DNA of 64,000 nt from Strigamia acuminata (lineage: Eukaryota > Arthropoda > Chilopoda > Geophilomorpha > Linotaeniidae), in assembly GCA_949358305.1 (NCBI GenBank), contig OX442323.1, positions 8,864,001 to 8,928,000 of the forward strand, given 5' to 3'. Shown here piece by piece: positions 34,801-46,500 of this stretch; positions within the stretch are counted from its first letter, which is position 1, and the number at the start of each line of letters is the position of its first letter. Below the pieces are notes generated by a model. That model was not told the DNA's origin and made no database searches. It saw only the letters and a list, made by a program, of their open reading frames with translations. The translations under genes and the position numbers were made by a program.

Positions 34801-37319
34801 ATCTTAATTCGCATGCTTTTGTTCCTTAATTTCGGAATATCGGTTATTATCATCGGCTTCATCGTCGCGCCTCAATGGGTGAATGCCGACCAAGAGAAAC
34901 AAAATTTAGATCCCGATGTGATAAACTGTACAGAAACCTACCAAAATAGTCTTGTACAAGAAACTACGATCCAAGCCATCGTTATGGACTTTCTTCAGGG
35001 CACTGTGGGTATTTTTACGTTGTGAATTATGTATTTATTTATTTATATTTGGCGCAGGGGTGGCTGGAAACGACTCTGATGTTTATAGGATCGTATGACA
35101 TAAAAGTCAACAAATTCAGTTTCTTGGACTACAGCATCCCGTTGGCTTATCTGCTAACTATGATGGCGGTTTTGTTCATCAGTCTCTTATTTATGTTAAG
35201 ATCGTAAGTGGAAAATAAAGAATTTGTTTTAATTTTAATTTAATTTCGGTTTTTTTAAATTTATTTCCAGGGCTGCGAAAGGATTCAAAGAAAATGCAAT
35301 CACTTCGGAAGGTCATCTTTATAATTACTGCAATACGGTTTTCAGTGGGTGGGATTGTTGCATCGATAAAATTGAAGCGGCCAAATTAAAACACGAGATG
35401 ATGACAACTGAATTATTGGTGACATTTTTTTTTTTTTAATTTAAAACAAAATAATTAATTTTTGTTTTTTAGAGTTGTTTAGAAGAGGAGAGACTGCTGA
35501 AACAAAAAGCGGAACGAACTAAACGAGAGAGATTTGTTTTGTATTTTATACGAGTTGTTATTAACATTTTGATAATATCAATGTTGGGAGGTGCATTGTT
35601 CGCTATTCAGTCCGTTTCCGATTTCTCAATCGAAGTTAGTAGACAAGAATTCAACAAAAATTCAAAATTTAATTCTTATTAATTTCTTTCTTCAGTTTTT
35701 TGCCAATCAAACGAGCGAAAATGTAATGTCATTTTGTTTAATTCTTTTTTCCAACTGATAATTTGAATTTATTTTCCCAGCCACAACGCCACAACGCCAA
35801 TTTAGCATTTCTCGTCGAATATTTACCGCCGCTCACTATAACTGGATTCAACATTGTGCTCCCGCTTTTTTTCTATTTTTTGGTCGATTTTGAAAAATAT
35901 ACCCCAGCGTTTGTGATTAATATGAATTTACTCAGGTATGTTAGCCACACATAACTTTATTTTGTTTTAATTCATTTTTTACGGTCTTAGGACTGTTTTT
36001 CTACGCTTGGTAGCCATTTTTATGTTGTTGGTTACATTGCAGAGAAATTTCGAAATGAAACAGGTAAATAAATAAATAAATATATAAATAAAACCCACAA
36101 AAATAAGTAAATTTAATTTTACAGTGTTGGGAGACTTACATCGGACAGCAGATTTACAAGTTATTCCTTTTGGATTTCGTCACGGCGCTCGTATCCACGT
36201 TCGGAGTCGGTTTCCTGAGAATGTAAAACAAAAAATAAAAAAAAAATGAATTTATAAATCTTTCTAATTCTTGTTGTACTTTGATAGGATCGTAACCACC
36301 AAGGTGAATTGGAAGCCGATTCAAATGGCCGGGCAAGAGGAGTTTGATATTCCAAAACACGTTCTCGATCTCGTCTATTTTCAAACGTTATGCTGGTGAA
36401 ATTATTGAACAATTTATGTGTACACGTAAAATACTCACGTTTTTCCTCAATTTAAGGCTCGGTGCGTTTTTCTGTCCGTTCCTACCGGTCGCATCGTTCA
36501 TTAAATGCTTCGTGTTTTTTTACGTGAAAAGGGTAAAATTTTTTCTTTTCTTTTTTTTCAATTTTTAATTTAATTTTGGGTAATTTTTCGTCCAGTTTCA
36601 TCTGACAGTCAACTGTATTCCTTCCCGAAAACCGTTCAGAGCATCGAAATCCAATTCGTTCTTCATGAGCGTTTTGTTGCTTTCTTTCGGAGTTTTAGTC
36701 TTAATTCCATTAACATATTCCATAGCTGCGTGAGTTTGAATATTTCTCCCACACTTTCACTCATTATACGATTAAATTTATATATATTTTCATAAAAATT
36801 AAATACAGGATTAAACCATCTCGTGGTTGCAGCCCATTTCGCACAAAATACGAATCAATGTGGCAAATTATTTCCGATCCCATCGGCGAGTGGCGGCCGC
36901 CATTCTACGACATATCACGCTTCATAAGCACAGCGGGATTCGCCGTGCTAATTATTATTATACTTTTGTACGAAAAAAAAAAAAAGTTATATTTTTTACA
37001 TTTTAAATCTCTCCCCATTTCCATTTGCAGGTTATTTATTTACTATAATTACACCGTGGCAGCAACATACAAGAAAATGTCCACAGTCCTCAAAGAGCAT
37101 TTACTTATGGTACAATTCCTCTTAATTTGACATGCAACGTGTTAATTCGTTTTGATATTATAGGAAGGTCGTGATAAACGGTTCCTTCTCGATAGATTAA
37201 CTCAGGTAACGCAAAAATTGTGTCAAAATACCCCGGGGACGCCCGGAAGTCTGCGACAGCGCCAAAACACGCCCGATAATCGTGATAATCGTTTCCTCAA
37301 CGTCAATACGAATTTATGA
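31884..37319 (+). CDS. Transmembrane channel-like (TMC) protein, plus-strand copy
   Basis: The first exon 31884-31896 (MAEE) joins 32041-32277 and 32355-32461, giving an N-terminus with DDGQIFTDDFMKQVIEDG and MQSMPLPMTIKRKHK. It then splices across 1.8 kb to 34283 (QQLEMRYGSFMSKK). The core starts EGHFGTSIASYFILIRMLLF; further exons give GWLETTLMFIGSY, PLAYLLTMMAVLFISLLF, FVLYFIRVVINILIISM, YLPPLTITGFNIVLPLFFYF, the TMC signature CWETYIGQQIYKLLFLDFVT, GAFFCPFLPVASFIKCFVFF and SRFISTAGFAVLIIII. It ends with a short polar tail NRFLNVNTNL and TGA 37317-37319, followed by AATAAA near 37370. About twenty exons. The exon at 33355 may be an alternative first exon. It is divergent to the other TMC gene and only moderately similar to it. 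Confidence 0.88.
32630..32850. repeat. Intronic tandem array, 21-bp unit
   Basis: About ten copies of a 21-bp unit built on gaaaaatgcatttttgggcc, in the third intron of the plus-strand TMC gene. Units diverge towards the right. Open frames across it on both strands are by-products of the repeat. Confidence 0.92.
33355..34106 (+). CDS. Candidate alternative first exon of the plus-strand TMC gene (acidic N-terminus)
   Basis: An open frame starts at 33355 (MNRRNFNSYLPEVID) and runs to a possible donor AAAG|GTTTAA at 34106. Spliced to the TMC exon at 34283 it stays in frame and reads DELDGNE-RQQLEMRYGSF; the phase is the same as for the MAEE..KRKHK leader. Without splicing it ends at TAA 34135-34137. 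The 250 residues are strongly acidic and contain imperfect repeats around ENENYVISDDENAKQNK, ENEYSVISAQDDASDDEN and EYENDIITVHDDEE, then a basic, cysteine-rich patch SCWGRNCKCGTCHH. GTTT donors occur elsewhere in this window. It may instead be an unrelated nested gene. No known domain is recognised. Confidence 0.5.
34580..34757. repeat. Intronic tandem array, 20-bp unit
   Basis: About nine copies of a 20-bp unit tgtttattcgtgtttttaaa, the first few in the variant tgttttttct tgtttattcg. It lies in the intron just before the first TMC membrane exon. Confidence 0.92.
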
Positions 37320-37404
37320 TGTTTTGTTTTTGAAAAAAGACTCTTATAAATTCACACAAGTTTTCAACGCAATAAAAATAAATTATTTATCTACTAAACT
37401 CGAC

Positions 37405-37914
37405 TCAAATCTGTTTTACTAGGTTGAATTTTTGCGATTGGGGGTTGGGAATTACGTGGTAATATTTCCTATACAACTTTTGACCCGGGATGTTCTGGTA
37501 AAATCGGTTTATCCAATGGTGCTCCCAATCTGGCTGCGCCACCTCGGCCGAAATCCTCACGACGCCGTTCTCCAGCGCGAATAACGTCATATTACGCGCA
37601 ATTCCAACCTGAAATTGAAAATTGTAGTCAGAAATACTTTATTTTCTCACTCAAATTCGTCGGTTTTTACGTTCAATCCCGGGTGATATCTCAGGGTTTT
37701 CTGGTAGACCAATGGCGCTCCAGCAGTGACCGGGTTTCCGTCGGTTTTCTTCCATCCTTTCGGCTTCGGTGTGTGTCGTTCACGCACGCACGACAGCGAC
37801 AAAGGCCCTAGTTTAATTAAAAAATGTTTAGTTAATGCATCGAACCGATATAAATGTATTAAACTTACTTAACACTAAAATATTCTTCGCAAACGAGCGC
37901 GATAACTGATTCAT
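37405..37914 (-). CDS. MRPL27: Mitochondrial ribosomal protein L27 (bL27m)
   Basis: Large-subunit protein of the mitochondrial ribosome. Three exons from ATG 37914 to the stop at 37405-37407. The N-terminus MNQLSRSFAKNILVL is a plausible mitochondrial leader. The L27 core is seen in HTPKPKGWKKTDGNPVTAGA, TLRYHPGLNVGIARNMTLFA and LENGVVRISAEV, with a metazoan-type C-terminal extension WINRFYQNIPGQKLYRKYYH. It lies 164 bp downstream of the TUT1 stop on the same strand. Its 5' part (first exon, first intron and half of the second exon) is duplicated at 59403-59640 at the front of another gene. Confidence 0.88.
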
Positions 37915-38077
37915 TGCGCGCCTTCTTCAAAATGCAACGGCGCCATCTGTTAGAATTTTCCGGAACTAAAACTCCACCAGTTTGAAATATTACGAAAGAA
38001 AACTCCACCATTTTGAAATATTTTGAAATATTTTGAAATATTTTGAAATATTTAAATTTTATTAAGCAGAAAATTAA

Positions 38078-41000
38078 TTATAAAACTTCTTTAGCATTTT
38101 GCAACTGTTTCAACAACTTAGGAACATAACTTTGAAGGAAACTAAACGTATTTGATTTTAATTCCGGCGCATTACTCAAAGCGATCATCGTGAGTTCGAC
38201 TTCCGGTAAAGGTTTCAATTGCACCTTGCATAGGAAACTGTAGAGCGGCCTTTTACTCGAACCCTCCCCGATTATGTGCTTGGAAATGCTCTCCTCGCAC
38301 TGCAGCACGGACATGACGTTCTTCTTGACGACATTGCCGGCCTTTTTGCGCCCGACCCACGTGCGATGATAAACGTGACAAACAAATCGATCGAATCTCG
38401 ACAAACTCTTCTCGCCGCTCTTTTTCCGCAACAAATCGTCCCAGCAATCGTCGGGAGCCGAATTATTCGGTTCGTGGCTCCACGTTCCGTCCGATCTTCG
38501 CAGTCTCTTGTTGTTGTGGTCGTTGTAATCGTCGCCCAATCTGCGTTTGTGGCCAATTTGCGGCACTTCCGGTTCCCCGACGGGATTGTGGTCTTCGGAA
38601 GTGCAACTGAATTGCAGGGCAACCGCAAAGACCGAGTGGACAACTTTGCACACGCGCCGGAACCACTCGGGCTGCGAATTGTCGTCGTTGTCTTGGCTTC
38701 CGGTCGGGATTTTGCTTCGGAAATATTCGACGTCGCAGGAATTGAAGATGGTCATGTTTAGTTTGACGTTGTTGGCTAAATGGGCGTCTTTGTCGGGTGT
38801 TTTTGGTGGGGTGTCGATTGTTTGTGGTTTGTTTTCGAGTTGTTTTATGTCGGGTTTGATGTCGAAGGAGAATATACCCTCGTTGGCGTCACGGACGTTG
38901 TCGAAGAGGGAGATTAGGCCCCACGGTTTGCCGCTGATTAGGTGGGTGAAAACGTCGCGGTTTTCGAAGATGTTGCCGGCGTCGGAGAATGCTTGGATGA
39001 TTTTCGCTGTTAGAAAGTCGTCGATATTGCCAGTTGTGTTGTGCGATAAATCGAAGGGGTCTTGTACACTAATGAATTTATCCTGAACGAAAAAAAGACA
39101 AGAGAGAATGAGAAAATGTTTAAATTTCATTAAATTGAAACTAAAAAATGAAAAAAATGTTAAAATTTCATTCAATTTAAACAAATTTCACTAAATTTTC
39201 AGAACAAAATGAGAAAAATGTTAAAATTTCACTAAAGTCTAAGAAAAAATGAGAAAAATGTTAAAATTTAATGAAAATGAAGCAAAAAATGTAAAAAATG
39301 CTAAAATTTCATTCAATTGTATAAATTTCACTAAATTTTAATTTAAAAAATGAGAATAATGTTAAAATGTCATTCAATTTCAACAAATATCACTAAATTT
39401 TAAGAAAAAAATCAGAAAAATGTTAAAATTTCATTCAATTTTAACAAATTTCACTAAATTTTAACAAAATACGAGAAAATGATTAAAATTCCGCTGAATT
39501 TTAAAAAAAAAATGAGCAAAAACAATCACATTTCACTAAAATTTAAGAAAAAAATGGGAAAAACAAATATTACATTATAATCCGAATTTTCCTCCTTCAA
39601 CTTCTCCTTCGAGATCGTTTTTCCCGTGCACGGACACACAACGTTGCCCTCAAAATCGAACATATTGTAATAATCGAAAAAACCCTTCAACAATTGCGCC
39701 GAAGATTCCCCGTTCTCGGTAACCGGAAACTCCGACAGATCGTCACTAAAATTACATTCCCACCCGCCTTGAATTCGGCTTTCAGCTGGAAAAAAAAAAA
39801 AAAAAAAATCCCATCAACATCATCAATTAAATCAAAAATCAACAAATCTTACTCAGCGACCGCCTCAGTTCCTCCACGGGGGGCAATATGGGCGGATTGG
39901 TATTCTGCAAATAAAATATGACGAGCAACGTGGCGGCGTAACTGCTCAGCTTGTTCGCCTGAGATATCTCCAGTTCCCGCCGGTAACTCCAATACTTGAT
40001 GGTGTAAGTGAGCGGCAAGATGCGCGGGTCCGACTGCATGAAAAGATGGACGAGTTTCGAGTTGTAGAGCGAAAGGCGGTTCTTGACTGACAGATCCACG
40101 CTGATCTTCGTGTCGCGTTGTATGAAAAAGCGGACGATCGGACATCGTTTCGACGGAATCGAAAAGATCTGCGAGCATTTGACGCCGCGTTTTTTCACGA
40201 TCGTCTTCACCAGACTAATCACGTCGACGGAAGTGAGTTTGACGAGTTCTTCGATCGTCAATTTCCTGTAAGTCCGCTCTACGACGTCCTGAGCGACGGC
40301 CAATGTTTGCTCGTCGCTCACGTCGGCGAAAGATCGCATCTGGAAGGTCAAAAATGTTTGAGAAATTAAAAATAAATGATTTTTTAAAAAAAATTTAACC
40401 TCCGTGTCGTCGCATTCGGGTTTAAGCGATAATAAGAGATCTAAATCACAGCCGCGTTTGCCCAGACCGTTCGCACTCGAGCCGAACACGTCGACTTCGG
40501 AATAAACGAAAAAATCGCCGAAAACTGCTCGGAAAAACTGGCAAATGTTTTGTCGTTCTTTGATGTCCTCGTCGGTTAGTTTTAAAACGTCGGTGAGTAA
40601 AACCATTTGCAGTGCCACCTAAAAAATTTAATAAAATTGAATTTTTTGTTTTGTGTTTTTTGCTTTTTTCAACTCACGTCGCGTTGTTTTAGTAATAAAT
40701 CGATGATTTCCGAGTAGCTGGTTTCGTTGGCGCCATTCGTCTTAGCATATTCATTTCTTGTCGGCGGTTCGCGCATTTTCAAGCGTCGAGGTTTGATGTT
40801 TAATCGGTGGCCGGCCAACATGTGATTTTGGTAATGAAGCACTCGATCGACGGAAATTTTTTCCTCAAATTCCACGATAGCGTAGGCGCCCTGAAAGATG
40901 AAATAATAAATAAATTCGATTATTTTACGTTTGATTTTTTTATTTGTGGGTTTTTAAAACCTTTTGTCTGTCCATGATTGGGTTAAAAAGTTGTCCAAAC

Positions 41001-41258
41001 TGTAGGAAATATTCGGCGATCTGCATTCCCGGAATTCCTCGAGGAAAACCCGTTACAAATATACTTCGTTCGGCACTTTCTTGGCGTTTGTCTCTTTCGG
41101 CTGCTAATTCTTTGTGTTTTTGCTGCTCCAAGTGGCTTTGCCACGAATAATCTGCGTGGAGATTACGGATTTAATTTGTTCGGTAAAATGGCGAATTTGC
41201 GAATTGTGGGTTACTTACGGGTTGAGAAAGATATGTGGCATAAATCACAGTGTATCAT
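38078..41258 (-). CDS. TUT1: TUT1/Star-PAP-type terminal nucleotidyltransferase, full copy
   Basis: Nuclear poly(A)/poly(U) polymerase; in vertebrates TUT1 uridylates U6 snRNA and polyadenylates some mRNAs. Exons at about 41258-41217, 41149-40961, 40892-40682, 40620-40401, 40340-39852, 39788-39587 and 39081-38078. Domains in order: a C2H2 matrin-type finger split over the first two exons (CDLCHISFS, HLEQQKHKEL); an RRM with SIFVTGFPRGIPG and AIVEFEEK; the catalytic palm with VDVFGSSANGLGKRGCDLDL and third acid in KISVDLSVKN; the central domain (TYTIKYWSYRRELEIS); a PAP-associated segment with LKGFFDYYNMFDFEG; and a long C-terminal region with a basic KRRLGDDYNDHNNKRLRR patch. All three catalytic aspartates are present. 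A degenerate aaaatgttaaaatttcatt array fills the intron at 39.1-39.5 kb. This is the only copy in the window with finger and full RRM. Confidence 0.88.
39090..39570. repeat. Degenerate repeat tract in the TUT1 intron
   Basis: Irregular repeats around aaaatgttaaaatttcattc and aacaaatttcactaaatttt fill this intron. Shorter versions of the same tract occur in the two TUT1 duplicates at 42490-42770 and 57800-58050, so it was there before the duplications and has since changed in length. Confidence 0.8.
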
Positions 41259-41908
41259 TTTTGTTCCGGATATTTTTTTTCTGTTATAATATTGCTTTTG
41301 GTAATATTTATCTGTAAATTACGGATGTTAAGATGCTAAGCGACGGCATAACACGTCGAAGCGATCGCGGTGGCAAAAACAATAATGTATGTTTTAGTCT
41401 AGCGGCTGCACGATGCCTACGGTAAAAAGAAATTATTTTATAAAAATTTGTTTATGATAATTGGATACGACTGACAAGTGAGTTTATTTTTAATCAATTC
41501 GAATAAAAATGCAATATTAGAGAATAGCCACGGCGAATATTGACAACGTCATTTGCACTGGCGAATCAGACGATTTGGCTTCCATCACATGTAGAAGACA
41601 AAAGAACAAGTAAACATCTGTAATGCATGGACGCATTACAGCAAAACCCCTTCTACACTTTTCTGTATCAATGCTAAGTTGATTCGTTTTATTCAATTTA
41701 GACATTTAAAATAAATATAAATTTAAGATTCATTTAAATGAATTTTTTATTTAAATTTCTTATTTACAATTTATAAGTTAAAAACTTAAAAATGATTATG
41801 TTTGGGATGGATTCTGGATGATAAAAAAAACGATTTTTATGTGACATCATTTCCAGTCCGAACGAATGGAATATTTAACTATTAAACGAATTTTTCAGTA
41901 AGTGTATA
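41259..41908. other. Intergenic upstream of TUT1
   Basis: Holds the TUT1 5' flank. A small open frame at 41705-41517 (minus) has no recognised features. No gene or defined element seen. Confidence 0.4.
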
Positions 41909-42945
41909 TACACTTGTTGTTGTAGCCGTTGTAATCGTCGTCCAATCTGCGTTTGTGGCCAATTTGCGGCACTTCCGGTTCCACGACGGGATTGTGGTCT
42001 TCGGGGGTGCAACTGAATTGCAGGGCAACCGAAAAGATCGAGTGGACGACTTTGCACACGCGCCGGAACCACTCGGGCTGCGAATTGTCGTCGTGGTCTT
42101 GGTCTCCGCTCGGGAATTTGCTTCGGAAATATTCGACGTCGCAGGAATTGAAGATGGTCATGTTTAGTTTGACGTTGTTGGCTAAATGGGCGTCTTTGTC
42201 GGGTGTTTTTGGTGGGGTGTCGATTGTTTGTGGTTTGTTTTCGAGTTGTTTTATGTCAGGTTTGAGGTCGAAGAGGAATATACCCTCGTTGGCGTCACGG
42301 ACGTTGTCGAAGCGGGAGATTAGGCCCCACGGTTTGCCGCTGATTTGGTGGGTGAAAACGTCGCGGTTGTGGAAGGTGTAGTTGGCGTCGCAGAATGCTT
42401 GGAGGATTTTCGCTGTTAGAAAGTTGTCGATGTTGCCGGTTGTGTTCTGTGATAAATCGAAGGGGTCTTGTACACTAATGAATTTAACCTGAACGAAAAG
42501 AAAACAAGAATGAATGAGAAAAATGGTAAAATTTTACTACATTTTAAGAAAAAAATGTGAAAAATGTTGAAATTTAATAAAAATAAAGCGAAAAATGTTA
42601 AAATTTCATCCAATTTTGACAAATTTCACTAAATTTTAGTTTAAAAAATGAGAAAAATGTTAAAATTTCATTCAATTTTAACAAATTTCACTAAATTTTA
42701 ACAAAATATGAGAAAATGATTAAAATTTCACTGAATTTTAAGAAAAAAAATGAGAAAAACATAAACATTACATTATAATCCGAATTTTCCTCCTTCAACT
42801 TCTCCTTCGAGATCGTTTTTCCCGTGCACGGACACACAACGTTGCCTTCAAAATCGAACATATTGTAATAATAAAAAAAACCCTTCAACAAATCCGCCGA
42901 AGATTCCACGTTCTCGGTAACCGGAAACTCCGACAGATCGTGATG
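41909..42945 (-). pseudogene. TUT1 fragment, truncated at both ends
   Basis: A near-identical copy of the TUT1 segment from inside the sixth exon (GFFYYYNMFDFEGN, CPCTGKTISKEKLKEE) through the following repeat-rich intron into the first half of the last exon, stopping in the KRRLDDDYNGYNNK region. Homology ends abruptly at about 42945 and 41909. It lacks the catalytic palm, start and stop, so it cannot make a TUT1 enzyme. Substitutions are few, meaning a recent duplication. It lies between TUT1 and the Dscam 3' end, on the same strand as both. Confidence 0.85.
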
Positions 42946-43526
42946 AAAAATGAATGTCCAGTAGTTTCTACAGTGGTTGAAAAAATGGAGGAAATATTAA
43001 TATTGAAATACAAATTAATTTAAAATGCATACAACCGGATGGAAAATCTTCTTAATTTGGGGGAATGTGAGTGGGCGCGGGAAAATTGTGATGTAAGTCG
43101 TTTAAAATAAATCTCTGTGTGTTTGTTGTCGAGGCCACATAGCAGAATTGTTTTCTTTCGAACAGTACTTTAATTCGCGTAAATATTAACCTAACAACTA
43201 CTACAGATATTTATGTCTGTTCACTATTCAGATTACAAAATTAGAGCGATGGTGAATAATAGAAACCCTCGTAGAAACCCCTGTTTATCACGACATAGAG
43301 AAAACACAAGTTTTAAAACACACAAACATTAACTTACAATAAATAGTTAGAATAAATTAAATTATGAATTAAATGTTGAATCTTATGGAAAACTATTTTA
43401 CTTCGCTACAGTAACTGGACATTACGTAGATAAAAATTTTCTTTTAACTAATCTAATCTTAATCTAATTACAATATTTAGGATTTTAATATTTGAATGGT
43501 GAATAACGAGAGAGTATATAAAAATT
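42946..43526. other. Dscam 3' UTR and flank
   Basis: AT-rich sequence beyond the Dscam stop codon. A related stretch occurs at about 54600-54990 next to the mini-copy (shared phrases such as aaaacacacaaacatt-type blocks and ttttacttcgcta), so the 3' UTR was duplicated with the gene. No coding segment. Confidence 0.5.
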
Positions 43527-46500
43527 CTATTCGACATTTTGAGCACGTTTCGCATCCCATGGAGCATCGTACTTGTCACCTTTTTGAGCCTTTTCCTTAG
43601 CAGCTGCTGCAGCTGCTTCGGGCACAGAGGGGAATGTGAATGTAGTCTCGACAGCTCTAAACAAAATATAAGAAATAAATGTTCTTTTATTTTAGTAAAT
43701 TAAACACTTGCCCTTGAGCTGGGAGTGGAGGAGGAAGAGGTGGAATAACGGCATCCATTTTGTGCTGAGGCGTAGCGTGGCCTTTAATTGGGTAAGAGCA
43801 GTTTCCGCCGTAGCAATCGGACATCGGTGGAGCGGTAGCAAATGCTTGGTTTTGTGCTTGAAAGTGAGCGAATTCGGCGGCGCCTAAATTCAGAAGAAGA
43901 ATTAAATGTTTGTAAATGTTGGATATTAATCACATTATATTTTCTTTACTCATTCCTCCTGGTGGGATACTGGTACGGCCCTGCGGATAGAAGGGGACTG
44001 TCTGTAATATATTGAATGCTACGTATATTTGCATTTGGATTTGTTAAATTTAAATTGAAAAAGCAAAATTGAAAAGGGAATAAAATACCGTTGCAGCCAT
44101 CATGTTGCCGAAACCCATCATTGGGTGATTTGAATTAAACATTGCAAGTTCTTCGGCTTGATAGTGATCCGCGAGGTGACCAGTGGCGTATGGAGCTACA
44201 TCTCCTTTTCTCACTGCAATTGGATTAGTGTGGTCTTACGAAAATCAATTTTATTTGCCAGTAATAATCATTTTTATTATAACCTACATGAATTTTGAAA
44301 AGTTTCTTTTCCCGGCCGATAGGTGGAGTAGGTGCCATTGTAGGTGGTGTCACTTCCGCATTCGGATTGAGGGAAGAATTTGGGACCGGACTTTCGTCTG
44401 TGGCTTTTCTTAGATTTAGTTGTTTGGTTGCAAATCCACACAATCACAACGACCAGGATGAGTATAAGAATTCCTGATGTGACTGCGATCACGTGCTTAA
44501 GTTCAAACATGAATGCAATTGGTTTGATACCGGCGTCGTCGGACATTGTTGCGGGCATTATAGTTGCTGAAAACAATATAATGAATAATCGGTGTTAATT
44601 AATTTTTTGTTTTATGTACCCCCGTCAATCGTAAGAGTGGCAAAAGTGTATTCGGCTGCCGCGGTGCCTGCACTGCTGTGCGTGATCATTCTCAGATTGT
44701 ACCAAGTTGCCGGTGCTAAATTGGGCAAAGTGATCTTGTGTTTGTCCGGATTCACGTCGTCCGACAGCAGAGTCCATTGGGCGGAAGTGCGAGTTTTGTA
44801 TTCAATAACGAAGTATTTGATGGGGCATTTATCGACGAACCACGAATCCAGATTGAGGATGACGTAGTTTGATCCTTCTTCGATCAAAGATGATTTGGAT
44901 GGAGAGGTCGGAACTGGGAGTAATAATGCATAGATTGAAAAGAATTTTAGTTCAGATATGAATGTTTACCTCCTCCTTTGGTTGCAGTGGCAATCACGTG
45001 GGTGGCTTTTCCTTGTCCCAACTTATTATACGCTATCATGTACATCTGATATTTAGTTCCACAGTGGAGACCGTCCAAGTGGAATGAATTTGTAGCTGCA
45101 TCTAAATCCATTAACTGCCATTCGCTGTGATCATGTTTGTAGTACAATTTGTATCCTGTAAAATATTGTATGGTAAATACGAGTACCGGTATATGGTGTT
45201 GAAAGAAAATATTTATTTATATTACCAAGTACTGGACTGCCGCCATTTGTTTCAACTTTCCACTGGATGTCAATAGACGAAGTTGTAATTAGGGAGATTT
45301 CAACAAACGGAGTTCCAGGGGCCGCTTTAGTACAGAATTTTTATTTGAATTATGAGTTGAATATCGAATTAAATTGGTAAACAAGGTTATAGGTGATTGA
45401 GTTTTCATACATTGCACAATCACGCTGTAAGTGATATAATCGTGTCCGTGTTCATTCTGCACGTGACACGTGTAGTTGTCCGAATCCATCTCATCCGTGT
45501 CTTTGATCAGCAGCGATCCATCGGCTAAAGTTGTGCGTTTGTGGTCCATATCGAAAATATTTCCACTCCCAAAAATTGAAAAGAAATTTATAAATCGTAA
45601 ATGATAAATGCTTAATTCTTACTCATCCAGCGTTGTTGCGGTGTTGGCATTCCAACACTTTTACACGGAAGAAGAACATCTTCCCCTTGGCTGATGACGA
45701 GGGAACTTCCAAATCCTGCGACTTTTGCGGCACCTAGTAAATAAATTAGTGTAGTGTCGATAGCATTGACAGGCATTGCTCAGCTCACGTAATTTGCTGC
45801 TCGGTGATTGGGACACAGTTCGACTTTTGGCGCTTTCACCGATCACTGTGGAAGCCGTTACCCAAAATTGGTACGTTTCGCTTTGTTTTAAATTGTTAAT
45901 TTCGTAGAAAGTTGTATTTCCACCAACAGTTTGCTTCTTCACATTTACCTTCAAATGGCACAATAAAATAAGAATAGACAATAAGGATTTTATTTTAATC
46001 GTTTACCTCTTTGGCTGCTCCGGATGGTTGTACGTAAACTGTGTATTTAGTGATGATGCCGTTTCGTTGTGTTGGAGCTTTCCAAGCAACGATGACTGAT
46101 TGAGCAGACATTGGCAAGACCATGACGTCGGAGGGAAAGTCTGGAACTGAGGAGCAATAATGAGTTAACTTTTGAAAATTCGTTTGCGAAAGAAATGCGA
46201 TTACTGGCTTCGAATGTCCTGCAGAATATCGGTTCGCTCTTAACTCCCTCTCCTCTTCGAGTCGTTGCTGATATTTGTACGCTGTAGTTTGTGTATTTTT
46301 CCAAACCTTGAAGTGTCAGTTTTGTCGATGTGTTCATTGTTTTGACTTCTGGTACTACATTCTCTAATTTATGGGAATTTTAAACTGAATAATTTCTTTT
46401 ACTGCTTGCTAAGACTTACTTTGGTCAGTGACTGGTTTGTAAATCACTTTAAATCCCTGCAGCATCCCGTGAATGCTCGCCAACGGAGGTGGGTGCCAAG

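Noticed and set aside
38276-39086. Plus-strand frames over the TUT1 last exon
   Set aside because: These are shadows of the TUT1 coding exon. The same shadows recur at 41953-42381 and 56992-57691 simply because the exon is duplicated.
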